From CAMENZ01 sp041854955 (GTDB lineage: Bacteria; Bacillota; Clostridia; Peptostreptococcales; Anaerovoracaceae): DNA of 11,482 bases. The stretch is from positions 1-11,482 of the forward strand of contig JBHADF010000009.1 in NCBI GenBank assembly GCA_041854955.1. Reading direction: 5' to 3'. The translations under genes and the position numbers were made by a program. Below, in pieces: positions 1 through 5,644 of this stretch. Under the pieces are notes generated by a model that was not told where the DNA came from, ran no database searches, and saw nothing but the letters and a program-made list of their open reading frames with translations. Within the stretch, counting starts at the first letter, position 1, and each line of letters starts with the position of its first letter.

Positions 1-1001
1 AAAAAGAATTATGTGATGCACATGGGTGTGTACCCGAATTGACGACAGTAATGACCTTTGATGCATTTGTGTATCATAATTTAATTTTACCTTATGAACC
101 GAGTATTGCTAATCATTTTTCTGTACCTCATTTTGCGAGTAGAGGTATTTGTTTAACAGATCCCCCGCCACAGAGGAAAAAGAATAAAAATGGCGATATG
201 ATCTTTAACCCTCTATATAGCAAAAAAGATGAACTTACTCACTATGTAACGAAGAAACGTCAATACTACTGTGCCACATTGTCAGAGCTTGCTCTTCAAG
301 TAAAAGAGGGGCGGGATTCTCTTATCAAGCGAGCAGCAGCACGATTGAATCTGTTCTACGATTCTGTTTTGATTGATGAGTTTCAAGATTTCAGAGAATA
401 TGATTACGAACTAATCGTAAGGCTTGCAAAATATTTAGATAACATATTGCTTGTTGGTGATTATTATCAACACTCTGTTTCTGCTCGAAATAACACAGGG
501 AAACCATTCAAAACTCCAAAGGGCGATGTCTCATACGCTGATTTTGTAGACGGTGTGACGAAAGCCGGGTTTGAGGTAGATACAACTACTTTGTCAAGAT
601 CTCGGCGCTGTTCTGCAGATGTATGCAATTTCATAAGCAGCAAATTGGGGATTGGCATCATGTCAACCGGCGACCACGAAGGGCGGGTAGCATGGGCTGA
701 TGATATGGCTAATGATGTGTTGAGAAATAATAAGATTACCAAACTGGTTTATAGTGAAGCTGCAAGGTATTCGTTTTCAGCCGTAAATTGGTCATACTCC
801 AAAGGGGATACCATGGATTGTGCTTGCGTAATTCTAACAAAGGATTTTGAAAAACTTGCTGAAGATGACTTCTCGATCAAAAAAATATCCATTTCTACAC
901 TAAATAAATTGTATGTTGCCATGACACGTAGCCGTGGTGATTTGTACTTGATAAAATCGTCAACATTTAAGAAATTGCAGGATGCGTATATCAGAGGTTA
1001 G
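1..1001 (+). CDS. UvrD-like superfamily 1 DNA helicase, 5'-truncated by the window edge
   Basis: The reading frame is open from base 3 with no stop, so the gene enters from outside and its start and Walker A motif are not visible. The TTG at 39 is not a likely start. Numbering residues from 39, SF1 helicase motifs appear in order. A TFDAF segment (6-10) matches the TFHSF-like motif. Motif II is IDEFQDF (112-118) and motif III is LLVGDYYQ (137-144). A motif IV-like region, LSRSRRCSADVCNFI, starts at 185. Motif V is SKGDTMDCACVIL (254-266) and motif VI is LYVAMTRSRGDLYL (291-304). Such proteins use ATP to translocate on and unwind DNA. The stretch from motif III to VI is short, so a large 2B domain seems to be absent. 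Small UvrD-like helicases of this shape are often cargo of integrative elements and are sometimes paired with OLD-family nucleases, as in Gabija. No partner is visible here, so a defence role is only a guess. The family call is firm. Confidence 0.85.
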   Translation, partial: KELCDAHGCVPELTTVMTFDAFVYHNLILPYEPSIANHFSVPHFASRGICLTDPPPQRKKNKNGDMIFNPLYSKKDELTHYVTKKRQYYCATLSELALQVKEGRDSLIKRAAARLNLFYDSVLIDEFQDFREYDYELIVRLAKYLDNILLVGDYYQHSVSARNNTGKPFKTPKGDVSYADFVDGVTKAGFEVDTTTLSRSRRCSADVCNFISSKLGIGIMSTGDHEGRVAWADDMANDVLRNNKITKLVYSEAARYSFSAVNWSYSKGDTMDCACVILTKDFEKLAEDDFSIKKISISTLNKLYVAMTRSRGDLYLIKSSTFKKLQDAYIRG

Positions 1002-1032
1002 ATGTGCTTAGTTATTTTGGCATATGTAGAAC

Positions 1033-1094
1033 TTCTGCAAAAAGTAGAATTAGCTCCGCAGGAGCGCAGCCGATTTCTCCGAAATTGGCTGCGC
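1033..1094. repeat. Cluster of three adjacent hairpins, possible oriT or terminator remnant
   Basis: Three inverted repeats lie almost end to end between the helicase gene and the mobC remnant. The first pairs 1033-1038 with 1044-1049 around AAAAA, with one G-T pair. The second pairs GCTCC (1053-1057) with GGAGC (1061-1065). The third is a 14-bp stem, 1064-1077 with 1081-1094, with one G-T pair and a TCC loop. No T-run follows on either strand, which argues against a simple intrinsic terminator. Inverted repeats beside a relaxosome gene are typical of transfer origins, but no nic site can be assigned from sequence alone. Confidence 0.5.
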
Positions 1095-1134
1095 ACCGTT
1101 GGCGCTGTTCCTCGTAAAAATCGTAATAAGGCAG

Positions 1135-1338
1135 TCACGACTTTTGCGTTTTTTTCTGCTTAAAACTTTTCTCGCAATAGGCAGTTGGGAAGATCCACTC
1201 CATAGCCATGGTGCGAAGATAGGCACTAAGATTATCCGTGCCGGACTCCATCATTCGCTGCTTGATGGCAGCAAGCTCTTTTTCGTCTACAAAGAATTTG
1301 ACCTGTATCGGTCGTTTGCGATTTCTGTTATCCGGCAA
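1135..1338 (-). pseudogene. mobC: MobC-like relaxosome accessory protein, 3'-truncated
   Basis: Minus-strand reading frame of 67 codons, assigned to start at TTG 1338 with GGAGG upstream. The frame is open further upstream, but only this part resembles a known family. The segment RNRKRPIQVKFFVDEKEL, followed by a conserved SGTDNLSAYLRTMAM stretch, is the ribbon-helix-helix DNA-binding part of MobC (BacMobC) proteins. MobC helps the relaxase recognise and open oriT during conjugative mobilisation. Family members are usually about 110-130 residues and continue into a conserved region with a NLNQIAR-like motif. Here the resemblance stops after AMEW, and a lysine-rich tail of about 20 residues leads to a stop. 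No relaxase gene follows. This looks like a deletion junction near 1190-1210. The start overlaps the end of the upstream metallopeptidase gene by 11 nt, so the two were probably cotranscribed. Confidence 0.65.
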
Positions 1339-2122
1339 AGATACCGCCCTCCGAATTTTGAATATGCTCTCTGATAGTTGCTTCGTGTTCTTTGCAATAA
1401 GCATAACTATTCCGCATAAAATCCTCGATACTCTGACTCTGGTACATGGCATCCAGCGTGTCCAAAATCGGTTTGCCATCCACCACCATATCGAAGAAAT
1501 AGGGGTAGATGCAGCCGCCGTTCTCTCTGGGGAAGTAGGGATTGATGGAACTGAGTCGTTCATCCTTCATCACAGACTCAACCACCATTTCACTCAAAAT
1601 CCATTTGAGTGATGGGCGTTCATATTCGTCGTAACTGTCTCCGAACAACCCATTCCATACATGGAACCAAACAAAATGTATGATCTCGTGTATTCCACCA
1701 CCGATAGCGCCTCTTTCGCTGTTCAGATAGAAAGTATCATAACAGCGTTCTTTTAGAAACCGTGGCTCAATGGGATTCAAGCTCAAATTGCACCGTATGT
1801 CGTTAAATAAGTTAGCACAATCCACGCCAAAAGCATCCGATAAAGCTGCTGTAATCTGTGGCTTACAAGCGTTCCAATGGCGAATATATAAAGCTACCTT
1901 TTCATTGATCGTATCTTCTAACTTGGCATAAACGGCTCGCAATGTTCGCTCAATGTATTCGTTCCTCTCGGAGAAAGGCAAACTGATAGCATAGGCTTTA
2001 TCAAGCTGCGGATAGAAACGGTATAGGGGTTCAGACCAAAAGGCTGATTCGGCTTCGGTCTGAAAGTCCATAATCCGCTGAATCATATAATCAACGCCCG
2101 GATTTACAAATTCAATGTCCAT
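1328..2122 (-). CDS. Putative zinc metallopeptidase with HEXXH motif (gluzincin-like)
   Basis: The protein has 264 residues from ATG 2122. I prefer this start to the in-frame TTG 12 bases upstream because GGAGA lies at good spacing before the ATG and overlaps that TTG. The key feature is GGGIHEIIHFVWFHVW, in which H145, E146 and H149 form an HEXXH zinc-binding and catalytic motif. A downstream helix LSEMVVES offers E178 or E182 as a third, gluzincin-type ligand. No signal peptide or membrane segment is evident, so a cytoplasmic location is likely. Many aromatic residues surround the motif. The family is not one I can name, and peptidase activity is inferred from the motif only. The gene follows the DinB-like gene after 12 nt, almost certainly in one operon, and overlaps the mobC remnant downstream. 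Confidence 0.6.
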   Translation of the reverse strand: MDIEFVNPGVDYMIQRIMDFQTEAESAFWSEPLYRFYPQLDKAYAISLPFSERNEYIERTLRAVYAKLEDTINEKVALYIRHWNACKPQITAALSDAFGVDCANLFNDIRCNLSLNPIEPRFLKERCYDTFYLNSERGAIGGGIHEIIHFVWFHVWNGLFGDSYDEYERPSLKWILSEMVVESVMKDERLSSINPYFPRENGGCIYPYFFDMVVDGKPILDTLDAMYQSQSIEDFMRNSYAYCKEHEATIREHIQNSEGGIFAG

Positions 2123-2134
2123 AGTCTTCTCCAA

Positions 2135-2836
2135 TCAAAAGCAAAACGGATTTACCACATTCTCCGCCCCGAACACTTTTATCGCCATTCGATACATGGC
2201 TCTTGCGTGGATACGGTCATGCCAGATAAAACGGCGCAGGACTTTACGCAGTGACCAATCCTCGCCATAGCTGCCTTTTTTGACGGTATTTTGCAGAAAA
2301 TCAGGGTTAGATTCAAGCGATTCAAATCCCCGCTTGCGGCATTCGTATATGTTGCCGTCATGATCGGCATCCACAGCAATCTCCGCAAAATAATATGTAT
2401 TCACATTCTTTGTATGCTCGTACATTTCATCAGCTGAGTGCGGAACTTTGCCGTAAAAGGTCTTGCGTTCGGGAGCAGCCGTTGCATTCTTATCGGGAAC
2501 AGAATCATACAAGGCAAGAAAATCCTGCGCTGATTTCAGCGCAAGTGCCTTTAACTTTTTATATTCTTCTGCTGTCAGCGGTGCTTTTTCACTTTCAAAA
2601 AGCACATCAGAGTCCGCGTCGCAGATCGCAAGCTCGGAAACCTTTTCTTCGATGATGGCGATATCCATGCTTGTTACTGCTTTTTTGCCGCACCATTTGA
2701 GATAAGAGCATATTTCTGCTTGCATTTTCCGGACAGCGGCTTCCAATGTTTCTCCGCGGGTGTATGCACCTACAAAATCCACCGCATAAAGCAAGGTGTC
2801 TCTGCCGTTATGCTCCCATACACAGTTGATCGTCAT
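2135..2836 (-). CDS. HicB-like N-terminus plus DinB-like four-helix domain protein
   Basis: The protein has 233 residues from ATG 2836, preceded by GGAGAG with a 7-nt gap. An in-frame TTG at 2851 is less likely. Residues about 8-48 (LLYAVDFVGAYTRGETLEAA and what follows) resemble the HicB antitoxin fold, in which a strand pattern ends in a G-x-T-x-x-E-A helix. The middle (about 85-120) is helical and charged. Residues about 130-225 resemble DinB/YfiT-type four-helix bundles. H141 in MYEHTKNVNTYYFAEI and H206 with H210 in WHDRIHARAMYR are candidates for the usual three-histidine metal site. DinB-type proteins bind metal, and many act as thiol transferases or are of unknown function. No toxin partner of the HicA type is visible. 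The gene heads a minus-strand operon with the HEXXH protein. The domain reading is by motif only; HicB is the weaker half. Confidence 0.6.
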   Translation of the reverse strand: MTINCVWEHNGRDTLLYAVDFVGAYTRGETLEAAVRKMQAEICSYLKWCGKKAVTSMDIAIIEEKVSELAICDADSDVLFESEKAPLTAEEYKKLKALALKSAQDFLALYDSVPDKNATAAPERKTFYGKVPHSADEMYEHTKNVNTYYFAEIAVDADHDGNIYECRKRGFESLESNPDFLQNTVKKGSYGEDWSLRKVLRRFIWHDRIHARAMYRMAIKVFGAENVVNPFCF

Positions 2837-2860
2837 ATGGTATCTCTCCAATCGTCTGCT

Positions 2861-3013
2861 TCATGATAATAATTGAACCTGATCTAAAGGCTGATATTCC
2901 GTGACCACTTCGAGATGCGCCTTTAAATCGCCATTCAAAACGATGGCGGCATACGTCAGCAGGTCATTGTAGATCAGATCGTCAAACGTGCCCACCCGTT
3001 CGTGTGTACACAC
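2861..3013 (-). pseudogene. 50-codon ORF remnant, C-terminal fragment of an unknown protein
   Basis: A minus-strand open frame reads ERVGTFDDLIYNDLLTYAAI and then VLNGDLKAHLEVVTEYQ, ending at TGA 2861. Its composition looks like real protein with alternating hydrophobic and acidic residues. I do not recognise the family. There is no RBS before the possible GTG starts at 3013 or 2995, and the 3013 codon would lie upstream of the transcription start of the promoter at 3014-3043. It is best read as the 3' end of a gene whose 5' part was lost when the present promoter was joined to it. Confidence 0.4.
3002..3013. promoter_or_regulatory. Perfect 12-bp palindrome GTGTGTACACAC, candidate operator
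   Basis: It lies immediately downstream of the minus-strand -10 box and covers the predicted start site, the classical place for a repressor operator. No cognate regulator can be named. Confidence 0.4.
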
Positions 3014-3043
3014 AGTATAACACAGCAATCATTCTATTTTCAA
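3014..3043 (-). promoter_or_regulatory. Sigma-70-type promoter for the minus-strand DinB/metallopeptidase operon
   Basis: On the minus strand TTGAAA (3038-3043) and TATACT (3014-3019) are separated by 18 bp. This would start transcripts near 3007 and give an untranslated leader of about 170 nt before ATG 2836. Confidence 0.55.
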
Positions 3044-3334
3044 TAGGCGCGACGGAAGTTATCGCCATTTAGCAATATTATTTTGTGCTAAAATCTGATT
3101 TTTCGATTCTTACAGTGTCAATCATACTCTGCATCGAAATACCCACCTATCGACTTTACGGGTTTGAGGGGTATTTTGCTTGACCACAAATATACGCACT
3201 CCCCAGCGAACGGTATCCGCTATGCAGCGATTCGCTGTTTCACAAAAGAACCGCGCAAAGGCGATAACTATTTCACCCTTTTCGTTATCCTTGCTTTACA
3301 GCGCAAAAAACAGGTGATTCTCAACCCTTAGATG
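3044..3334. other. About 290 bp with no convincing gene
   Basis: Contents seen: a 7-bp inverted repeat TTTAGCA/TGCTAAA (3068-3074 and 3086-3092), another CAGCGAA/TTCGCTG around 3207-3242, and a plus-strand frame open from 3092 to 3331 (79 codons). The frame has no ATG or RBS and encodes no recognised family. It is probably degraded mobile-element sequence. Confidence 0.4.
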
Positions 3335-3375
3335 TAAAAACAGGCGACAAACCGAAGTTGAGTGCCGCCTGTTTT
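3335..3375 (-). terminator. Intrinsic terminator downstream of the 17-codon ORF
   Basis: A perfect 10-bp stem, AAAACAGGCG (3337-3346) with CGCCTGTTTT (3366-3375), has a 19-nt loop. On the minus strand the 3' arm ends in a run of five T, so it terminates transcripts coming from the promoter at 3508-3536. Confidence 0.7.
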
Positions 3376-3417
3376 GTTGTCCAATCCTGCTTGGCAGATG
3401 CCGATTTTGTAGTTTTC

Positions 3418-3471
3418 TCAAATTACTGTCTTATCGGCACACGGCATATGAGCTGCTTTTACTTCGCTCAT
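3418..3471 (-). CDS. 17-codon ORF, candidate leader peptide
   Basis: ATG 3471 is preceded by AAGGAGGT at 3479-3486 with a 7-nt gap, an ideal ribosome binding site, and the ORF encodes MSEVKAAHMPCADKTVI. A good promoter lies upstream and an intrinsic terminator downstream. Within the transcript, the segment at 3398-3405 can pair either with 3433-3438 (GCCGAT/ATCGGC) or with 3442-3447 (ATGCCG/CGGCAT), both inside the ORF. Mutually exclusive pairings between a short translated ORF and a terminator are the hallmark of ribosome-mediated attenuators, such as those ahead of antibiotic resistance genes. No intact regulated gene follows, so this would be an orphan. The alternative is the 5' stub of a truncated longer gene. 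Confidence 0.5.
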   Translation of the reverse strand: MSEVKAAHMPCADKTVI

Positions 3472-3507
3472 CTGAATAACCTCCTTTCTTAAATATGTCA
3501 TAGCTAA

Positions 3508-3536
3508 ATTATACAAAACCGAGGGTCATAATACAA
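3508..3536 (-). promoter_or_regulatory. Promoter of the 17-codon ORF
   Basis: On the minus strand a consensus TATAAT (3508-3513) is preceded by TTGTAT (3531-3536) with exactly 17 bp between. The -35 box matches only TTG of the consensus. It lies 17 bp beyond the stop of the tetR-type gene. Confidence 0.6.
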
Positions 3537-3552
3537 CTTGATTGTGGGGAAT

Positions 3553-4143
3553 TTAAAGACTTTCCTTAGTCAGACCCTTCAGGAAAAGGGGCAGCATCTT
3601 TTGGGAATACTGACACAGGGAATAGTTGCCGTTGCACAGACACCAATCGTACATTAGACCTCTTTCGTAGACGGCATAGGCCTTGGTTATATCGTTAATA
3701 GACAATTCTTCTTTGAAAATGCCAAGCTTCTGTCCCTCCATGGTAATCTGACGGAGGAGGCGGTAGTAGGTTCTGTCTGGCTCCAGCAGATGGCGCTCTC
3801 CTTTTGTTATGAGCTGGGTGGAAAAAAGCCGGCAAAGGAGAGATACGCTCACCGTATTTTCAATCATCAGGAAAAGCTCTTGATTTATGTATATAAGCTT
3901 GTCTATGGGGGAAAGGGTACTGTCCATGGTTTCCATTATTTCTTCGTACTTTTCGTCAAAGAGATAGGAAAGGGAGTTGAGCAGCTCGTCCTTTCCGCCG
4001 AAATAGTGGTAGAAAGAGCCTTTTGAAGTGGAAGAAGCCTCCACGATATCGTCTATGGTGGTGTTGTCGTAGCCGTGCTCGTAAAAGAGCCTCCATGCGG
4101 TAGAAACGATTTTACTCTTTGTACTGTTAGAATTTTTCTTCAT
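3553..4143 (-). CDS. TetR/AcrR-family transcriptional regulator
   Basis: The 196-residue length is typical of the family. The N-terminal helix-turn-helix covers about residues 10-55: KIVSTAWRLFYEHGYDNTTI, then DDIVEASSTSKGSFYHYF with the characteristic GSFYHYF recognition helix, then KDEL. The C-terminal part is a helical ligand-binding and dimerisation domain. The start ATG 4143 has GGAGG a short distance upstream. It is divergent from the ornithine-cyclodeaminase-like gene across about 210 bp. It could repress itself, that gene, or the ABC transporter 1.5 kb away. TetR regulators often sit beside exporters they control, but the ligand and target are unknown. Confidence 0.9.
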   Translation of the reverse strand: MKKNSNSTKSKIVSTAWRLFYEHGYDNTTIDDIVEASSTSKGSFYHYFGGKDELLNSLSYLFDEKYEEIMETMDSTLSPIDKLIYINQELFLMIENTVSVSLLCRLFSTQLITKGERHLLEPDRTYYRLLRQITMEGQKLGIFKEELSINDITKAYAVYERGLMYDWCLCNGNYSLCQYSQKMLPLFLKGLTKESL

Positions 4144-4166
4144 TTTATTTTTCCTCCAAATTTTAG

Positions 4167-4263
4167 TATGGAATATAGTCTAATGGATATAACCGTTAAA
4201 ATAAGCAGTTTATGAATACTATTCTATATTAAATTTGATAAAAAGTATATAGTTAATTCCATA
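4167..4263. promoter_or_regulatory. tetR/LOR-SDH divergent intergenic region with candidate operators
   Basis: The AT-rich divergent region holds an 11-bp palindrome GAATACTATTC (4214-4224). It also holds an 8-bp inverted repeat TATGGAAT (4167-4174) / ATTCCATA (4256-4263). Either could be a TetR operator. No promoter with both boxes close to consensus is evident on either strand; TTGATA at 4235-4240 is the best plus-strand -35 candidate. Confidence 0.35.
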
Positions 4264-4308
4264 TTTATTACTAAGGAGCATTGTGTTAACATTGACCTAT
4301 GACTAAGA

Positions 4309-4322
4309 GCCGGTTGGCCGGC
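4309..4322 (+). other. Small GC-rich hairpin in the leader of the cyclodeaminase-like gene
   Basis: GCCGG (4309-4313) pairs with CCGGC (4318-4322) around TTGG, about 20 nt before the RBS. It may affect mRNA stability; no known riboswitch is recognised. Confidence 0.35.
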
Positions 4323-4354
4323 AGCCATCAGAAAGAGAGAAACGAGGTAGGAAA

Positions 4355-5452
4355 ATGTTCAAACTGGCAAAATATATAGAACCGGATTTTACGGAGAAAA
4401 GGTTTGTAGAGGCACCTGATGCCACCTTGGTTCCGGCCGCGAAAAGGAAGGCCGCACCTAAGGGCTTCCATGCCACATCCATTTTCCCCGAGTATTTCAA
4501 GATAGACGGAAAGTGGCATTTGGCAGAGGACAGCAGAATGGATTCGGTTCCTGTTTGGGACGGGGAGAAAATCCGTGTGGTAGAATTCCGTAACATTAAG
4601 GAAGGCGATTTGGTGGTAGTAGGGAGAAATGAAGACTGCTCCCAGGGAATCTATGTCCACGACCAATGTTGGGAAAAAGAAGAGGAACAGCATAAAAATA
4701 CCTTTGCCTTCAGACAAAACCGTTCCAGAGAGACATCCTTTACCAGAGATTATAAGGAACTGGTGGAACTCTTAAAGCACGAAAAGGAACAGGGGGGCTA
4801 TGTGGTTTGGGTCCTGGGACCTGCCCTCAGCTTCGATGTGGAGGCGAGACGTATTATGGGAGAACTCATAGGGCAGGGCTATTGCCAGGCGGTCTTGGCA
4901 GGAAACGCCCTTGCCACCCATGATTTGGAAGGTGGATACATGGGTACGGCTCTGGGCTGCGATATTGAAAATCAGGAGCAGCACTACATGGGCCATTACA
5001 ACCATCTCGATACCATAAACGCCATAAACACCTACGGCTCCATACCTGAATTTATAGAAGGAGAGGGCATAAGCTCCGGTATAATATACAACTGCGTAAA
5101 GCACGATGTGCCCTTTGTCCTCAATGGTTCCATCAGAGATGACGGCCCCTTGCCTGAGGTCTATGAACACGCATATTTGGGGCAGGATGCCATCCGCTCC
5201 CATGTACGAAGGGCAACTACAGTCATAGGCATGGCCACCATGCTTCACACCATAGCCACAGGCAACATGACCCCTACCTACCGAGTATTGGAAGGGGGCC
5301 AAGTCCGCCCTGTATATTTCTACATGGTGGATGCCTCCGAATTTGTTGCCAACAAGCTCAACGACAGAGGCTCCCTTGCCGCCAAGGGCATAGTCACCAA
5401 TGTGCAGGATTTTATGAGAAATTTGAGCGTCGGTTTGGGATTACAACTTTAA
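4355..5452 (+). CDS. LOR/SDH-domain protein, probable NAD-dependent ornithine cyclodeaminase (TIGR00300-type)
   Basis: The 365-residue protein resembles the archaeal ornithine cyclodeaminase and the C-terminal domains of cyanobacterial AgrE/ArgZ. The predicted reaction is L-ornithine to L-proline plus ammonia with NAD+ as prosthetic cofactor, in the cytoplasm. Residues about 35-105 match the LOR/SDH conserved region (FHATSIFPEYFKIDGKWHLAEDSRMD, broken here by position: 38-63; then KEGDLVVVG at 82-90). The Rossmann-like part has VLGPAL (153-158), LAGNALATHDLEGG (181-194), GHYNHLDTINAI (213-224), GSI (228-230), NCVKHDVPFVLNGSIRDDGP (246-265) and LPEV (266-269). The C-terminus shows FVANKLNDRGSLAAKGIVTN (330-349). 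There is no arginine-dihydrolase domain, so it is the stand-alone form. It is flanked by a divergent tetR-type gene and its own terminator, so it is monocistronic. The substrate is inferred; family members of uncertain function exist. Confidence 0.75.
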   Translation: MFKLAKYIEPDFTEKRFVEAPDATLVPAAKRKAAPKGFHATSIFPEYFKIDGKWHLAEDSRMDSVPVWDGEKIRVVEFRNIKEGDLVVVGRNEDCSQGIYVHDQCWEKEEEQHKNTFAFRQNRSRETSFTRDYKELVELLKHEKEQGGYVVWVLGPALSFDVEARRIMGELIGQGYCQAVLAGNALATHDLEGGYMGTALGCDIENQEQHYMGHYNHLDTINAINTYGSIPEFIEGEGISSGIIYNCVKHDVPFVLNGSIRDDGPLPEVYEHAYLGQDAIRSHVRRATTVIGMATMLHTIATGNMTPTYRVLEGGQVRPVYFYMVDASEFVANKLNDRGSLAAKGIVTNVQDFMRNLSVGLGLQL

Positions 5453-5467
5453 ATATATGTAAAGGGA

Positions 5468-5530
5468 AAACCCTCTTTTAGTGGATGTACTACGGATGAA
5501 GCCATCACACGAAAGAGGGTTTATTCTTTT
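5468..5530 (+). terminator. Intrinsic terminator after the cyclodeaminase-like gene
   Basis: A perfect 11-bp stem, AAACCCTCTTT (5468-5478) with AAAGAGGGTTT (5512-5522), encloses a 33-nt loop. The loop can itself pair further (GTGGATG with CATCAC, one bulge). A T-rich stretch, TTTATTCTTTT, follows. Confidence 0.85.
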
Positions 5531-5543
5531 GTATGATTTTTTG

Positions 5544-5572
5544 TTGACAATCATATACAAAAGGAGTAGTAT
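5544..5572 (+). promoter_or_regulatory. Promoter of the ABC transporter operon
   Basis: A perfect -35 TTGACA (5544-5549) is followed by exactly 17 bp and TAGTAT (5567-5572). Transcription would begin near 5579. An imperfect inverted repeat, TTTTGTATGAT (5527-5537) / ATCATATACAAAA (5550-5562, two extra bases), brackets the -35 box and could be an additional regulator site. Confidence 0.75.
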
Positions 5573-5580
5573 GAAATTAA

Positions 5581-5596
5581 GTTAGCCAAAGCTAAC
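5581..5596. promoter_or_regulatory. Inverted repeat GTTAGC-CAAA-GCTAAC, candidate operator
   Basis: This perfect 6-bp inverted repeat with a 4-bp centre begins 9 bp after the -10 box, at the predicted transcription start. That position suits a repressor. The same half-sites are not seen in the region upstream of the nearby tetR-type gene, so the regulator may be a different one. Confidence 0.5.
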
Positions 5597-5644
5597 CGGG
5601 GCTGTATAAATTGCCTTCAGGTGTATATAGATAGGAGGAGCAGA

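Noticed and set aside
967..990. ATCCTGC on the minus strand, resembling an IncP-type nic site
   Set aside because: It lies within helicase coding sequence, lacks the expected adjacent inverted repeat, and seven bases match easily by chance.
3418..3420. TGA of the 17-codon ORF as a recoded (selenocysteine) codon, since the frame continues to about 3325
   Set aside because: The continuation runs straight through the terminator hairpin and resembles no selenoprotein; no SECIS-like element directly follows.
4273..4306. Possible 7-codon ORF from GTG 4283 with AAGGAG upstream, as a leader peptide for the cyclodeaminase-like gene
   Set aside because: The RBS-to-start gap is only 4 nt, no terminator or alternative hairpin follows, and such short frames arise by chance.
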